NCBI GenBank assembly: GCA_964608405.1
Contig: CAZSNC010000029.1
Location: 1-7,579 of the forward strand
From: GWB1-38-13 sp964608405
GTDB lineage: Bacteria; Patescibacteriota; Microgenomatia; UBA8517
Reading direction: 5' to 3'
Length of the DNA: 7,579 nt
Below are positions 6,545 to 7,579 of the stretch, in pieces. The number at the start of each line of letters is the position of its first letter. Positions within the stretch are counted from its first letter, which is position 1. Under the pieces are notes generated by a model. It saw only the letters and a list, made by a program, of their open reading frames with translations. It made no database searches and was not told where the DNA came from. A program made the translations under genes and the position numbers.

Positions 6545-7134
6545 AAAAATTAATTCTTTTTGACATCGATAGAACATTAATCGACACTGGTAAATTGAGT
6601 CGTAATTTAAGTAACGTTCTACACAAAAAATGTAATGTTTCACTTGACAATTTCTTAATAGTAAAAGATGAATATAAAAACGGTCTATCTTCTACCACAG
6701 ATTTCAGTCCACAAAAATTTTGTCGTTTGTTAAGTATTAAATTCAATACTGACTACAAAGAATTGCTACGTTCTTATTATCATGAACCTCTCGTCTATCA
6801 AGGCATATTATATCCCGATACAATTCCGGCACTTCAACGTCTTTCAAAGGATTATAATCTTGGTATATTTTCGGAAGGGTTTTATAGGTTTCAAATAACA
6901 AAATTGAAATTTACTAAAATACTTCAATATTTTGACAAACGTTACGTTTATATATTAAGAAGAAAAACCACTAAATTATCATTGGAAAAATTGCCACATA
7001 ATTGTACCATCATAGACGATAATACAAACGTTATTAATAAACTAACTTCAAAGAAGGACATAAAAAGCGTTTTAATATCAAGGGGTACTAAAGAAAAACA
7101 AAACGGCATAATTTTAAACTTGTTGGAGATGTAA
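6541..7134 (+). CDS. Small HAD-superfamily hydrolase, substrate unknown
   Basis: The 197-residue protein carries the haloacid-dehalogenase catalytic motifs. Motif I is LFDIDRTLID with nucleophile Asp8 and acid/base Asp10. Motif II is GIFSEG (Ser111). A motif III lysine lies among RRKTTK (140-145), and the motif IV acidic pair is in TIIDDNTN (Asp159, Asp160). Residues about 14-85 form a mostly helical C1-type cap. Arg11 stands where most members have Gly (DxDGT). A phosphatase or phosphotransferase active on a small phosphorylated compound or nucleotide is likely, but the substrate cannot be read from sequence. Its ATG overlaps the tsaD TGA as ATGA, so translation is probably coupled. That suggests co-regulation with t6A synthesis but does not prove a shared pathway. 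The coding sequence is more AT-rich than tsaD. Confidence 0.85.
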   Translation: MKKLILFDIDRTLIDTGKLSRNLSNVLHKKCNVSLDNFLIVKDEYKNGLSSTTDFSPQKFCRLLSIKFNTDYKELLRSYYHEPLVYQGILYPDTIPALQRLSKDYNLGIFSEGFYRFQITKLKFTKILQYFDKRYVYILRRKTTKLSLEKLPHNCTIIDDNTNVINKLTSKKDIKSVLISRGTKEKQNGIILNLLEM

Positions 7135-7463
7135 TGATTAAATTTGCGAGTATTCACAAAGTTTTCGCGTAACACGTTTCGTACACACCTCGTTTGAGGA
7201 CCTAACACACAACACCTCACGTATCCTTATTTACAAGTATTTATATTAAACACTTCAGTGATTTTAACAACTCTGGTGATAGAGTCTTTAAATGGATGTA
7301 CCAACTCTAATCATATGTGGTGATAAAATAATATTAAGATTGGAGTGTGTGGTTTTTCCATAGTATAAAAAATAAGCAACACTCTCACTCTCTGCAGAAA
7401 TAAAATTTGGTGGTAAAATAACAAATTAGTTTAAAGAAAAGTCCAAGTCGAAGAAGTTAAGAT
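7135..7463 (+). promoter_or_regulatory. Structured 329-bp leader of valS, candidate cis-regulatory RNA
   Basis: No convincing protein gene fills this gap. Hairpins visible on the plus strand are: CCTC/GAGG with a GTTT loop (7188-7199); A, ACTCT/AGAGT with loop GGTGAT (7270-7285); B, ACTCTAATC (7304-7312) with GATTGGAGT (7338-7346), nine pairs including one G-U; D, GAGTGT (7343-7348) with ACACTC (7379-7384); and C, AATTTG (7404-7409) with CAAATT (7422-7427). B and D share bases 7343-7346 and cannot form together. A weak promoter-like pair (TTGGAG 7340-7345, TATAAA 7364-7369, 18 bp apart) also lies here. A terminator hairpin with a T-tract is not evident. Synthetase genes are commonly controlled by leader RNAs such as T-boxes; this could be a divergent one, but canonical T-box stem I signatures were not recognised. 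Confidence 0.45.
7274..7423 (+). repeat. Three TGGTGRTA motifs displayed by leader hairpins
   Basis: TGGTGATA occurs at 7274-7281 and 7318-7325, and TGGTGGTA at 7408-7415. The second and third copies extend to 16 bases (TGGTGATAAAATAATA at 7318-7333 and TGGTGGTAAAATAACA at 7408-7423), differing at two positions. Copy 1 lies in the loop of hairpin A, copy 2 in the loop of hairpin B, and copy 3 runs from the stem edge into the loop of hairpin C. Presentation in successive loops suggests a binding site for a protein or an RNA. Confidence 0.55.
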
Positions 7464-7579
7464 ATGGATAAAACATACGACCCGATTAAATACGAGGCAG
7501 ATATTTATTCGATGTGGGAAAAAACCGGTGTGTTTACCCCAAAAATAGATAAAAAGAAAAAACCCTTCACAATAATTCT
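7464..7579 (+). CDS. valS: Valyl-tRNA synthetase, N-terminal fragment, cut by window edge
   Basis: The first 38 codons read MDKTYDPIKYEADIYSMWEK, then TGVFTPKID, a run of lysines and KPFTII at the window end. This matches the usual beginning of ValRS: a YxPxxxExxIYxxWE helix, then KPFTII just before the class I PPPNVTG signature, which would lie immediately beyond the edge. The enzyme charges tRNA-Val in the cytoplasm. The ATG is chosen because it aligns with the conserved beginning; only a weak purine stretch (GAAGAAG at 7450-7456) precedes it. Other class I synthetases (Ile, Leu) are less likely given this exact N-terminal pattern, but the fragment is short. Confidence 0.85.
   Translation, partial: MDKTYDPIKYEADIYSMWEKTGVFTPKIDKKKKPFTII

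Noticed and set aside
7188..7199. Terminator after the HAD gene
   Set aside because: The CCTC/GAGG hairpin has only four pairs and no following T-tract, so it does not qualify as an intrinsic terminator.
6486..7220. Minus-strand open frames of 86 and 90 codons
   Set aside because: They are antisense to the end of tsaD, the HAD gene and the leader, show no recognisable motifs, and lack supported starts.
7135..7463. tRNA gene or CRISPR array in the long gap
   Set aside because: No T-arm consensus or cloverleaf pairing was found, and the repeats are too short and unevenly spaced for a CRISPR array.

Overview
The window looks like chromosomal DNA from an AT-rich bacterium. My best guess is a Candidate Phyla Radiation (Patescibacteria) genome, possibly Microgenomates-like. 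The reasons are the compact layout, the scarcity of Shine-Dalgarno motifs, a solute-binding protein held by one N-terminal membrane helix with no transporter genes beside it, and a long VanW-family surface protein next to housekeeping genes. TGA works as a stop codon (tsaD ends in TGA inside an ATGA overlap), which argues against the recoded Gracilibacteria/Absconditabacteria code. The lineage is inferred from gene character only.

Left part, minus strand (1-2362): the 5' part of groEL (cut by the window edge), groES, and a membrane-anchored extracellular solute-binding protein. groES-groEL has a textbook heat-shock control region: a sigma70-type promoter (TTGACA, 18 bp, TAAAAT) with a CIRCE operator (9-bp arms, 9-bp spacer) at the expected transcription start. 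This implies control by HrcA.

Middle (2363-2557): an AT-rich divergent intergenic region between the solute-binding protein and a plus-strand gene set. Right part, plus strand: a VanW-family cell-surface protein; a single ORF fusing TsaC (threonylcarbamoyl-AMP synthase) to TsaE (the ATPase of the t6A complex); tsaD (the transferase of the same pathway); a small HAD-superfamily hydrolase overlapping tsaD by four bases; then, after a 329-bp leader, the start of valS (valyl-tRNA synthetase), cut by the right edge.

The t6A genes form a compact unit covering three of the four bacterial t6A activities. TsaB is not in the window. The most interesting items are the TsaC-TsaE fusion and the valS leader. 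The leader has three hairpins that each carry a TGGTGRTA motif in or beside the loop, and at least two mutually exclusive pairings, which suggests an RNA regulatory element, possibly a divergent T-box-like one. A candidate leaderless promoter in front of tsaC-tsaE and C7/G7 tracts in both surface-protein genes are secondary points.
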